Below are positions 5,879 to 10,831 of a stretch of 10,831 bases of DNA, in pieces (position 1 is the first letter of the stretch; every line of letters begins with the position of its first letter). Origin of the DNA: an uncultured Candidatus Saccharibacteria bacterium (GTDB lineage Bacteria > Patescibacteriota > Saccharimonadia > Saccharimonadales > Saccharimonadaceae); the NCBI GenBank assembly GCA_946222005.1, contig CAMIHP010000011.1:1-10831 (forward strand). Reading direction: 5' to 3'. The translations under genes were made by a program, and so were the position numbers. Under the pieces are notes generated by a model. It saw nothing but the letters and a program-made list of their open reading frames with translations. It was not told where the DNA came from and made no database searches.

Positions 5879-7519
5879 ATGAACGCCGCCCTCCACGCCA
5901 AGCTCAAAACACTACCCCGCAGCCCGGGGGTGTACTTTCATAAGTCGGCTAGCGGGGAGGTGATTTATGTCGGCAAGGCGGCGGTGCTGCGCAACCGAGT
6001 ACGGCAGTATTTTCAGGATTCGCGCGGGCGGGATAATAAGACCATGGCGCTGGTGGCGGAGATCCACGATACGGATTGGATCGAGACCGAAAGCGAAGTA
6101 GACGCCCTCTTTCTGGAAAGCGAGATGATCAAGCGCTACATGCCGCGCTACAATGTGCTGCTGCGTGATGATAAATCGCAGACCTTCGTGCGGATCAACA
6201 TGAAGAGCCAGTGGCCAGTAGTGAGCTTGACGCGCAACCCAGCGGACGATGGCGCTGACTATTACGGCCCCTTCTACAATGGCTTTGCGCTCAAAAAAGC
6301 CCTGCGCTACCTGCGGCCAATCTTCCCGTACCTGACGCGTGAGCGCCGGCCTGGGCAATCAAAGCTGGACGAAGATTTAGGCCTGAGCCCCAAAATCAGC
6401 GACGGCTCGCTAGCCTACAAAGCCAACCTGCGCACGCTGATTAGCTACATCAAAGGCAACCGCAAAGCAATCGCTGCCGAGCTCGAGCGCGATATGAAGA
6501 CAGCCGCGGGGCTGCACGAATTTGAGCGGGCCGCCCAGCTGCGCAATAAACTGCGCGCCATGCAGGAGCTGCAGCGCCGGGTGATGTTTGGTGATAAGGA
6601 ATTTTTGGCTATTAGCAAGGACCGGGCCTTAGCGGACTTGACTACGCTGCTGGGGCTCGCGGGTGAGCCAACCCGCATTGAAGGCTATGATATCAGCCAC
6701 ATGAGCGGTCGTCAGGTGGTGGCGAGCATGGTGGTGTTTCGCAATGGCGTCAGTGACCGGGCCGAGTACCGTAAGTTTAAAGTGAGCGAAAAAAACGACG
6801 ACACTGGTAATATGCACGACGTCATCTTTCGTCGCCTCAGTGAGCGCCATATCAAGGGCTGGGGTACGCCGAGCCTGCTATTAATTGACGGTGGCAAAGG
6901 CCAGCTAGCGGCAGCAATCGCGGCCCGTGACGCGCGCGGGGTGCATGTGCCGATCATCAGCATTGCTAAACGCGAGGAAGAAATCTTGGTACACAAAACT
7001 GGCTCGCAGGTGGGACTGGCGTATATTCACCAGCTGCAAGCCGAGCGCCCGAGCGGTATCACCGTCTACGAGGATGGTGATGTCTACGTGATTAACCTCC
7101 ACCCGGGGCAGCGCAACGCTGGTGCGCACTCCAAGAATTTGCGAGGTAGTGCCGCGGTGTATGAGCCAGAGGCGGCCCAGGCTGCTTCTATGGTGCATGA
7201 TGCAAAGCCAGCTCGCAGCATTAACCAGGTAGCTACCACGCCGCTTGCAGCCAGTGACATTACCAAGCTCTTCCAGCGTATCCGCGACGAGTCGCACCGC
7301 TTTGCCGTCAGCTACCACACGGCGTTGCAGCGCAAAGCCGGGGTAAAAAGCGCGCTCGATAACATCCCTGGCGTTGGCCCCAAAACGAAGCAAAAACTGC
7401 TGCGGCAGTTTGGTAGCGTGCGCGGTATTATGCGCGCCAGCCAAGCAGACCTGGCGGCAGTAGTGGGGGAGGCGCGCGCAGCGCAGATTCGGCAGGGGCT
7501 GGCAGTCGATCAGAAATAA
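5879..7519 (+). CDS. uvrC: UvrABC system protein C (excinuclease subunit), cysteine-free variant
   Basis: 546 residues against roughly 600 for the family. UvrC makes both incisions flanking a bulky DNA lesion after UvrB loading. The N-terminal GIY-YIG nuclease is intact: GVY (17-19), YVG (30-32), R40 and E80 in LFLESEMIK. A UVR motif for UvrB contact lies at about 200-233 (ELERDMKTAAGLHEFERAAQLR). The RNase H-like nuclease has D271 (EGYDISH), D337 (LLIDGGKGQL) and H473 (IRDESHRFA). A helix-hairpin-helix domain (491-541) ends the protein. Two oddities stand out. There is no cysteine anywhere, so the four-Cys Fe-S cluster site after the GIY-YIG domain (here RERRPGQSKLDEDLG) is absent. Also, about 60 extra residues lie between IAKREEEIL (362-370) and the catalytic H473. 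The start is fixed by the -10 box 7 bases upstream. Confidence 0.95.
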   Translation: MNAALHAKLKTLPRSPGVYFHKSASGEVIYVGKAAVLRNRVRQYFQDSRGRDNKTMALVAEIHDTDWIETESEVDALFLESEMIKRYMPRYNVLLRDDKSQTFVRINMKSQWPVVSLTRNPADDGADYYGPFYNGFALKKALRYLRPIFPYLTRERRPGQSKLDEDLGLSPKISDGSLAYKANLRTLISYIKGNRKAIAAELERDMKTAAGLHEFERAAQLRNKLRAMQELQRRVMFGDKEFLAISKDRALADLTTLLGLAGEPTRIEGYDISHMSGRQVVASMVVFRNGVSDRAEYRKFKVSEKNDDTGNMHDVIFRRLSERHIKGWGTPSLLLIDGGKGQLAAAIAARDARGVHVPIISIAKREEEILVHKTGSQVGLAYIHQLQAERPSGITVYEDGDVYVINLHPGQRNAGAHSKNLRGSAAVYEPEAAQAASMVHDAKPARSINQVATTPLAASDITKLFQRIRDESHRFAVSYHTALQRKAGVKSALDNIPGVGPKTKQKLLRQFGSVRGIMRASQADLAAVVGEARAAQIRQGLAVDQK

Positions 7520-7577
7520 ATGGCTATCTCATTTATAAAAGCCAGCATGGATACTATACAGATATGCAACCACATGC

Positions 7578-7583
7578 TATAGT
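7578..7583 (+). promoter_or_regulatory. -10 box of a predicted leaderless promoter
   Basis: TATAGT ends 6 bases before ATG 7590. A weak -35 candidate, TATACA (7555-7560), lies 17 bases upstream. Confidence 0.6.
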
Positions 7584-7589
7584 ATTGAC

Positions 7590-8090
7590 ATGAAAGACCC
7601 TGAGATTCCCGGTAAAAATGATTCAAAAACAGCACTGACGCGTAAACACGAACGGCAGCATAGGACTGATGCATCCCTTGTCTTCAGTGATGAGTCGGGT
7701 CAGCAACGCTGGCACGATTTGCGCACGCGCTGCCAACAGCAAGAGCGCGCTGCAGTTGATGGATATCAGCGTTATGCATACGCAATCCAGACCAACGCAG
7801 CAATGGATTTTGCTGCTGATGTTGCAAAGGATATACAGAGAGGCTTGCACGAAGCAGGGCTCCGTAGCTCGGATAATGAGAAATCCGCGGCTGCGCTGCT
7901 GACACCAGAGCTTGTCTGTAGTGTATTGACAGATGTATTGGAGTATCAGCGCTACAGTGATATCGATCCTGATACATGCTACATGGGCTTTAATATGCTC
8001 GCGCTTGCTGGTTGGAAGTATAGCGAAGAGCTTCACGCAGCATTAGACCGGCTCGCTGCCGAAGAAACTACCGAACGCATAGCATCATAA
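7590..8090 (+). CDS. Hypothetical soluble protein
   Basis: 166 residues; I do not recognise the family. The first ~30 residues are polar and basic and probably disordered (KHERQHR). The rest looks alpha-helical: a Gln/Arg-rich helix (39-65), a second helix (70-90), then SAAALLTPELVCSVLTDVLEY (99-119) and an acidic SDIDPDTCYMGF turn before a last amphipathic helix. There is no signal peptide, membrane segment or catalytic motif. It is accepted as real because it has a -10 box at the leaderless spacing and ordinary codon use. It converges with the lipid kinase gene, leaving 57 bases between the stops in which no terminator hairpin is evident. Confidence 0.7.
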   Translation: MKDPEIPGKNDSKTALTRKHERQHRTDASLVFSDESGQQRWHDLRTRCQQQERAAVDGYQRYAYAIQTNAAMDFAADVAKDIQRGLHEAGLRSSDNEKSAAALLTPELVCSVLTDVLEYQRYSDIDPDTCYMGFNMLALAGWKYSEELHAALDRLAAEETTERIAS

Positions 8091-8147
8091 CTAATAGAAT
8101 ACTATAACCTAGCAAACTTGCTGATGCATACCAAACGTAGTTAGTGA

Positions 8148-9065
8148 TCAGGGCAGTGCAACTCGAATAGCCTGTGCCGGGTCTTTATACGCGCGAATTG
8201 TCGATACCGCTGGCAGCGCGGCGTGCTCTCCCTCGGTCTGGGCAAGGATAGTGGCTGGCTGGCGGAAGTTGAGTGTGATATCAGTAATTCTTTTGGCCGG
8301 TGTGTGGCCTGCTATGGCGCTGCAAGCAAAGGGGATATTTTTCGAGACAGACGAGAAGTCAGCTTGATGGTAGCCAAAAAAGTCGGTCTGCGGATAGTCG
8401 ATCGACGAGCGAATCATACGTCCCATGCATTGGCTGTTGATCATCATCACATCGGTTAGATTAGTCTGTTCTATAGTAGAAAGGTTGGTCGTGAAGGGGG
8501 GTAAGTAGGTATCGTGTGCACGCAGGTAGGTAGTGGCAACTTGCCCCATGCTGTGCACAAGCTTGGTGCGGGGTGGTGTGTGGCGCATGCGTTCGCGTGA
8601 TGCCGTGCTGGCGAAGCCGCTGGCAATCAGAGCAGTCAGGCCGAGTGTCATATAGCCAGGGGCATATCGCCACAGCTCGCCATTCACCTCAACGGACAGT
8701 GGTTGATGAGTAACGGTGTGGTGGTCACCTTGCAGCACAGCCAGCGGATTGCGCTCACCTCTCGCTAAATCATTGCAATTGCCATAACCAATAAAGCTAT
8801 ACACTGCGCCATCAAGCTCAGCCCTCAGCCCTGCATTTACCACCTGCGTACTCGTCCCATCACCTGCCGCACTGATAATATGAGCGTCATTCGGCAGGCG
8901 ACCAGCAAGGTCGTCAATGTTATCCGCTGCCTGCGAATAGCGCGTCGTTATGGTGTCGTAGGGAATGCCCGCTGTATCAAGCCGGTCAAACACACCAGCT
9001 TGCACCTCGCGATGGCGGGTGCTATAAGGGTTCTGAACGATAACAAGCTTACGATCATACATCAT
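8148..9065 (-). CDS. Diacylglycerol kinase family lipid kinase
   Basis: 305 residues, the usual length for bacterial DgkB/YegS-type lipid kinases, which phosphorylate diacylglycerol or a related lipid with ATP at the membrane. Motifs: KLVIVQNPYST (6-16), the first strand and NP motif; IISAAGDGTSTQVVNAGL (63-80), the nucleotide-binding GGDGT loop with Ala in place of the first Gly; IGYGNCNDLARG (92-103), matching GTGNDFAR; and TEGEHAALPA near residue 278, matching the C-terminal DGE motif. The start is immediately downstream of the tRNA-Gly(CCC) terminator hairpin on the same strand, with no leaderless -10 box or clear Shine-Dalgarno. It is thus the one gene whose promoter I cannot place; it may be expressed by readthrough from the tRNA promoter. 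The second Met (codon 2) is an alternative start. Confidence 0.85.
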   Translation of the reverse strand: MMYDRKLVIVQNPYSTRHREVQAGVFDRLDTAGIPYDTITTRYSQAADNIDDLAGRLPNDAHIISAAGDGTSTQVVNAGLRAELDGAVYSFIGYGNCNDLARGERNPLAVLQGDHHTVTHQPLSVEVNGELWRYAPGYMTLGLTALIASGFASTASRERMRHTPPRTKLVHSMGQVATTYLRAHDTYLPPFTTNLSTIEQTNLTDVMMINSQCMGRMIRSSIDYPQTDFFGYHQADFSSVSKNIPFACSAIAGHTPAKRITDITLNFRQPATILAQTEGEHAALPAVSTIRAYKDPAQAIRVALP

Positions 9066-9097
9066 AGAAATAAAAACACACTCCTATACTGAGTGTG
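9066..9097 (-). terminator. Intrinsic terminator of tRNA-Gly(CCC), abutting the lipid kinase start
   Basis: On the minus strand a perfect 7-bp stem (CACACTC/GAGTGTG, 9077-9097, loop AGTATAG) is followed by TTTTTATTT. It lies 10 bases after the tRNA CCA end and directly before the kinase ATG at 9065. Confidence 0.75.
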
Positions 9098-9107
9098 ATC
9101 CTCCTTG

Positions 9108-9182
9108 TGGTGCGGGTAGAGGGAGTCGAACCCTCGTCTCATGCTTGGGAAGCATACATAATAGCCGTTATACGATACCCGC
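9108..9182 (-). tRNA. tRNA-Gly (anticodon CCC)
   Basis: A 75-nt cloverleaf read on the minus strand: acceptor GCGGGTA/TACCCGC, anticodon stem TATGC/GCATG with loop TTCCCAA (anticodon CCC, reading GGG), T arm GAGGG-TTCGACT-CCCTC with the normal C56, discriminator A73 and an encoded CCA. The D stem is weak (about 3 pairs) but the GG pair of the D loop is present. A glycine tRNA with A73 rather than the U73 of E. coli is the form I associate with the dimeric, archaeal/eukaryotic-like GlyRS; that link is from general knowledge and not visible here. Confidence 0.93.
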
Positions 9183-9191
9183 GCTGGCTGT

Positions 9192-9197
9192 ATTATA
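9192..9197 (-). promoter_or_regulatory. -10 box of the tRNA-Gly(CCC) promoter
   Basis: A perfect TATAAT on the minus strand, 9 bases before the tRNA 5' end. No strong -35 is seen. The region immediately upstream is occupied by one arm of an 11-bp inverted repeat. Confidence 0.7.
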
Positions 9198-9239
9198 GCA
9201 CCTTGCAAAGCAAAAGGCTAACTATTTATTGCAAGGTGC
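9198..9239. repeat. 11-bp perfect inverted repeat next to the tRNA-Gly(CCC) -10 box
   Basis: GCACCTTGCAA (9198-9208) and TTGCAAGGTGC (9229-9239) are perfect inverted copies separated by 20 bases. One arm touches the -10 box of the divergent tRNA promoter, covering its spacer and -35 region. Neither strand has a T run after the repeat, so it is not a standard terminator. It could be an operator for a dimeric regulator or an RNA hairpin. Confidence 0.7.
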
Positions 9240-9419
9240 AAAGTCTCTATCTCTCTTTCGCTCGCCCTGTCTTGTTACACCTTCTCATCTATACAAAAGA
9301 TGGAGCGCATAGTATAGCATAGTATGTGCGAATGTATTTTTCGTTGCCTGGTAGATAATACGGTGAGGAGGGGAAGCCAAGACAACGAGAAGATCAGAAG
9401 AATTGAGACTTTGAAGCTC
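9240..9419. other. Gene-free stretch between two divergent tRNAs
   Basis: No gene is supported. CATAGTAT occurs twice in tandem (9308-9315 and 9318-9325, separated by AG), giving several weak TAGTAT/TATAGC boxes. A purine-rich run follows (about 9362-9410). Open frames crossing it have no promoter at the usual spacing and no recognisable protein. Confidence 0.4.
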
Positions 9420-9448
9420 TTGCCTGAGCAGTGGTTTTTTAGTACAAT
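9420..9448 (+). promoter_or_regulatory. Promoter of tRNA-Phe
   Basis: A -35 TTGCCT (9420-9425), a 17-base spacer containing a run of six T, then -10 TACAAT (9443-9448), 26 bases before the tRNA 5' end. Confidence 0.65.
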
Positions 9449-9474
9449 AAGGAGCAGCGACAGACGTTGCCTGT

Positions 9475-9550
9475 GGCTCTTTAGCTCAGTTGGTAGAGCA
9501 GAGGCCTGAAGAGCCTTGTGTCACTAGTTCGAGTCTAGTAGGAGCCACCA
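9475..9550 (+). tRNA. tRNA-Phe (anticodon GAA)
   Basis: A 76-nt canonical cloverleaf: acceptor GGCTCTT/AGGAGCC (one G-T pair), D arm GCTC-AGTTGGTA-GAGC, anticodon stem GAGGC/GCCTT with loop CTGAAGA (anticodon GAA), variable loop GTGTC, T arm ACTAG-TTCGAGT-CTAGT, discriminator A and an encoded CCA. G18, G19 and C56 are normal. A strong terminator begins 3 bases after the CCA. Confidence 0.97.
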
Positions 9551-9553
9551 GTA

Positions 9554-9590
9554 AAACACTCTCTTTCGAGTAAGAGGGTGTTTTTCTTTT
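9554..9590 (+). terminator. Intrinsic terminator of tRNA-Phe
   Basis: A 12-bp stem with one G-T wobble pair (9554-9565 with 9572-9583), loop TCGAGT, followed by a T-rich tail through 9590. Confidence 0.9.
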
Positions 9591-9694
9591 GGTATGACCA
9601 ATCTCTCGCTTCTGGGCCGTCAGAACAACTCCAGCTCACATAGCGCTTGCAAGAGAAGGCTCTGCCTCACTTACCCACAAGCGAGACGCCCGTG

Positions 9695-9700
9695 TATAAT
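9695..9700 (+). promoter_or_regulatory. -10 box of the CHAP gene promoter, predicted leaderless
   Basis: A perfect TATAAT ends 7 bases before ATG 9708. TTACCC (9671-9676) is a weak -35 candidate at 18 bases. This fixes the start at 9708; the longer frame from 9594 begins upstream of the promoter. Confidence 0.75.
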
Positions 9701-9707
9701 AAATGGT

Positions 9708-10337
9708 ATGAAATCACTCTATCAGCCCACACCTCTCTCCTGGCGGCGCCTCGCTCTGTTTGCGCTGTGGGTTGTGCTTGCAGTTGCATTGTGTAGTGCT
9801 ATTGCGTATGGTGCTTTGCTTCTTGTACAACGCCGTGTGCAACCCCATCCGCTCCAGCAGCTTAGGCAAAAAGAGGAGTTCCCAACAATAGATACGAAGA
9901 AGTTATCACCCGTCCGAGCGAAGATCATCACGACTGCTCACCAGCAATTTGACACTCCACAGCCTGGTGTATTTTACAGCCAGGGCGAGCGGCAAGATTG
10001 GTGTGCAAACTTCGTTAGCTGGGTGTACCAGCAGGCGGGTGTGCCATTTATCAACCCGCACAATGGTGGCTGGCGCATCCCTGGTGTGCGCAGCCTCGAA
10101 ACGTACTATCGCACTACTGGTCGCTGGCACCCAGCCGATAGCAGCTATACGCCCCAGCCAGGCGATGCCATCCTCTACGACACAACGAGCTCGCGTGGTG
10201 AGCACGTTAATATCCTCCTGCGTTACCAAGATGGCAAGCTCACCACCGTTGGTGGCAACGAAGGCAACGCAATCCACGTCAGTACAATCGATCGAGCGGC
10301 CGTTGGCAAAATTCGTGGCTTTGGTGCGGCAGAGTAG
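9708..10337 (+). CDS. Membrane-anchored CHAP-domain cell-wall hydrolase
   Basis: 209 residues. A single transmembrane anchor (about 15-40, preceded by WRR) puts the C-terminal domain outside the membrane. The CHAP (NlpC/P60-superfamily) domain covers about 70-207: C99 in DWCANFVSWVYQQAG is the nucleophile, H166 in GEHVNILL the general base and N184 in VGGNEGN the likely third residue, with PGDAILYD (151-158) between. CHAP enzymes cleave amide bonds in peptidoglycan stems or cross-bridges. In an epibiont with few wall-remodelling genes it could act on its own wall or, by inference, on a host cell's. An in-frame ATG at 9594 would add 38 residues without signal-peptide character and lies upstream of the promoter, so it was not used. 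It stands alone between two tRNA genes. Confidence 0.88.
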   Translation: MKSLYQPTPLSWRRLALFALWVVLAVALCSAIAYGALLLVQRRVQPHPLQQLRQKEEFPTIDTKKLSPVRAKIITTAHQQFDTPQPGVFYSQGERQDWCANFVSWVYQQAGVPFINPHNGGWRIPGVRSLETYYRTTGRWHPADSSYTPQPGDAILYDTTSSRGEHVNILLRYQDGKLTTVGGNEGNAIHVSTIDRAAVGKIRGFGAAE

Positions 10338-10509
10338 GATACGTATCTTTTCTGCGTTATCTAATAGATAGTGAGAATTGGGTATAATTTATTTTCCGCT
10401 TCTCCAAAAGTAAGAGGTGAGTATACAATAGCCGTACGTACATATCCTAGAATAGTGACGGAACGAAGTGCGCAAGAGCGAATAGTATGCGATTCATAGA
10501 AGAAAGGGC
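10338..10509 (+). other. Gene-free stretch with orphan -10 boxes and repeats
   Basis: A TATAAT at 10383-10388 and a TATACAAT-like box near 10415-10422 have no ATG at the leaderless distance. They might start a small RNA or belong to the tRNA-Gly leader, but nothing confirms a transcript. GAATAGT occurs at 10450-10456 and 10480-10486, and its inverse ACTATTC at 10524-10530, inside the tRNA promoter spacer. Confidence 0.4.
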
Positions 10510-10538
10510 TTGAAATTTTACGCACTATTCCATATAAT
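10510..10538 (+). promoter_or_regulatory. Promoter of tRNA-Gly(GCC)
   Basis: TTGAAA (10510-10515), a 17-base spacer and a perfect TATAAT (10533-10538), 15 bases before the tRNA 5' end. One arm of the GAATAGT/ACTATTC inverted repeat lies within the spacer. Confidence 0.85.
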
Positions 10539-10553
10539 ACAACTCAGCAACAT

Positions 10554-10629
10554 GCGGGTTTAGCTCAGTTGTTAGAGCGCTTCCTTGCCATGGAAGAGGC
10601 CAGGAGTTAGAGTCTCCTAACCCGCACCA
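10554..10629 (+). tRNA. tRNA-Gly (anticodon GCC) with U19-A56 in place of G19-C56
   Basis: A 76-nt cloverleaf: acceptor GCGGGTT/AACCCGC, D arm GCTC-AGTTGTTA-GAGC, anticodon stem CTTCC/GGAAG with loop TTGCCAT (anticodon GCC), T arm AGGAG-TTAGAGT-CTCCT, discriminator A and an encoded CCA. All stems pair fully. The D loop has GT where nearly all tRNAs have G18-G19, and the T loop has A at position 56 where C is almost invariant, so the G19-C56 elbow pair is replaced by U19-A56. The strong promoter and intact stems argue for an expressed tRNA and against a decayed copy. Confidence 0.93.
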
Positions 10630-10831
10630 CAGCATCGCTATACAAACCCTCACCCTGAGAAACAGCCCCTGTGGCCGTCTCAGCCGAGGACCGTCGCCCA
10701 CCTCCTGTCGAGGTGGGCGATTTTCGTAGGGCGGCGATCCGTGCCACGGCGCGCAGCCGTGCGCTGGCCAGCTGGTCGAACGGCCGGTTGAGTCGTGCTT
10801 CCAGGCAGACATCGCTACCGGTGTCCGCCAC
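10630..10831. other. GC-rich tail of unlike composition, possibly partial minus-strand coding
   Basis: Composition shifts sharply soon after the tRNA: 10741-10800 is 72% GC by hand count, well above the rest of the window. One minus-strand frame is open from 10831 down to about 10720 with strong GC3 bias (ending LRAVARIAALRKS), but it then runs without a stop through the hairpin and tRNA, so I do not call a gene. The tail could be a mobile element at the tRNA 3' end, a foreign segment, or a chimeric join. Confidence 0.45.
10694..10725 (+). terminator. Intrinsic terminator-like hairpin in the GC-rich tail
   Basis: An 11-bp perfect stem (10694-10704 with 10710-10720, core CGCCCACCTC/GAGGTGGGCG), loop CTGTC, followed by TTTTC on the + strand. 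It could end the tRNA-Gly(GCC) transcript 65 bases after the CCA, or belong to the GC-rich segment. Confidence 0.7.

Noticed and set aside
6905..7444. Long minus-strand open frame (179 residues) inside uvrC
   Set aside because: It is a shadow of the high-GC uvrC coding frame and has no family resemblance.
7516..7536. 7-bp AT-rich hairpin (ATAAATG/CATTTAT) at the end of uvrC
   Set aside because: It is weak and not followed by a T run, so it is not called a terminator.
9095..9322. Plus-strand frame starting with GTG and containing RVEGVEPSSHAWEA
   Set aside because: It is the antisense of tRNA-Gly(CCC). The rest crosses the intergenic inverted repeat and has no promoter at the usual spacing.
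9324..9509. Plus-strand 61-residue frame running into tRNA-Phe
   Set aside because: It overlaps the tRNA and its promoter, shows no recognisable content and has no start signal.
10525..10812. Minus-strand 95-residue frame containing GLGDSNSWPLPWQGSALTTELNPH
   Set aside because: This is the antisense translation of the tRNA-Gly(GCC) gene, a well-known type of spurious protein entry.
1..10831. CRISPR array, insertion sequence or phage genes
   Set aside because: No regularly spaced repeats, transposase or phage structural gene is visible. The purine-rich tract at 1-148 has no spacer pattern.

Overview
The window looks like part of a small bacterial genome of the Patescibacteria/CPR type, most likely a Saccharibacteria (TM7) relative. 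This is inferred from short, compact genes, a reduced UvrC without cysteines, a CHAP-type wall hydrolase, tRNA genes that encode their CCA ends, and start codons with a -10 box directly upstream and no Shine-Dalgarno sequence. No marker gene here fixes the lineage, so the assignment is moderate.

Layout. Bases 1-148 are a purine-rich low-complexity tract with no C on the + strand. After about 250 bases without a gene comes a large membrane protein (397-2178) joining an isoprenylcysteine-methyltransferase-like domain to an apolipoprotein N-acyltransferase-like nitrilase domain. A six-helix LysE-like transporter follows (2349-3047), split by one in-frame TAG. Next are a DUF1697 protein (3108-3686) overlapped by an Imm5-like protein (3686-4156), a uracil-DNA-glycosylase-family protein (4261-4851), a nucleotidyltransferase-like protein (5021-5857), uvrC (5879-7519) and a small unknown protein (7590-8090). 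A diacylglycerol-kinase-family lipid kinase (8148-9065) runs on the minus strand, just downstream of a minus-strand tRNA-Gly(CCC). Then come tRNA-Phe(GAA) with a clear terminator, a membrane-anchored CHAP hydrolase (9708-10337) and a tRNA-Gly(GCC). The last 190 bases or so are abruptly GC-rich.

How the genes fit together. Two genes serve DNA repair (UDG family, uvrC), three concern the membrane or envelope (Lnt-like fusion, lipid kinase, CHAP hydrolase) and three are tRNAs. There is no large operon: nearly every + strand gene has its own promoter. In all eight + strand transcription units that start at a visible promoter, the -10 hexamer ends 6 or 7 bases before the ATG, so the mRNAs are predicted to be leaderless.

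The most notable observations are the leaderless arrangement, a tRNA-Gly(GCC) whose near-universal G19-C56 tertiary pair is replaced by U19-A56, a UvrC with no cysteine and a large insertion in its nuclease domain, the methyltransferase/Lnt fusion, the in-frame amber codon in the transporter, and the compositional break just after the last tRNA.
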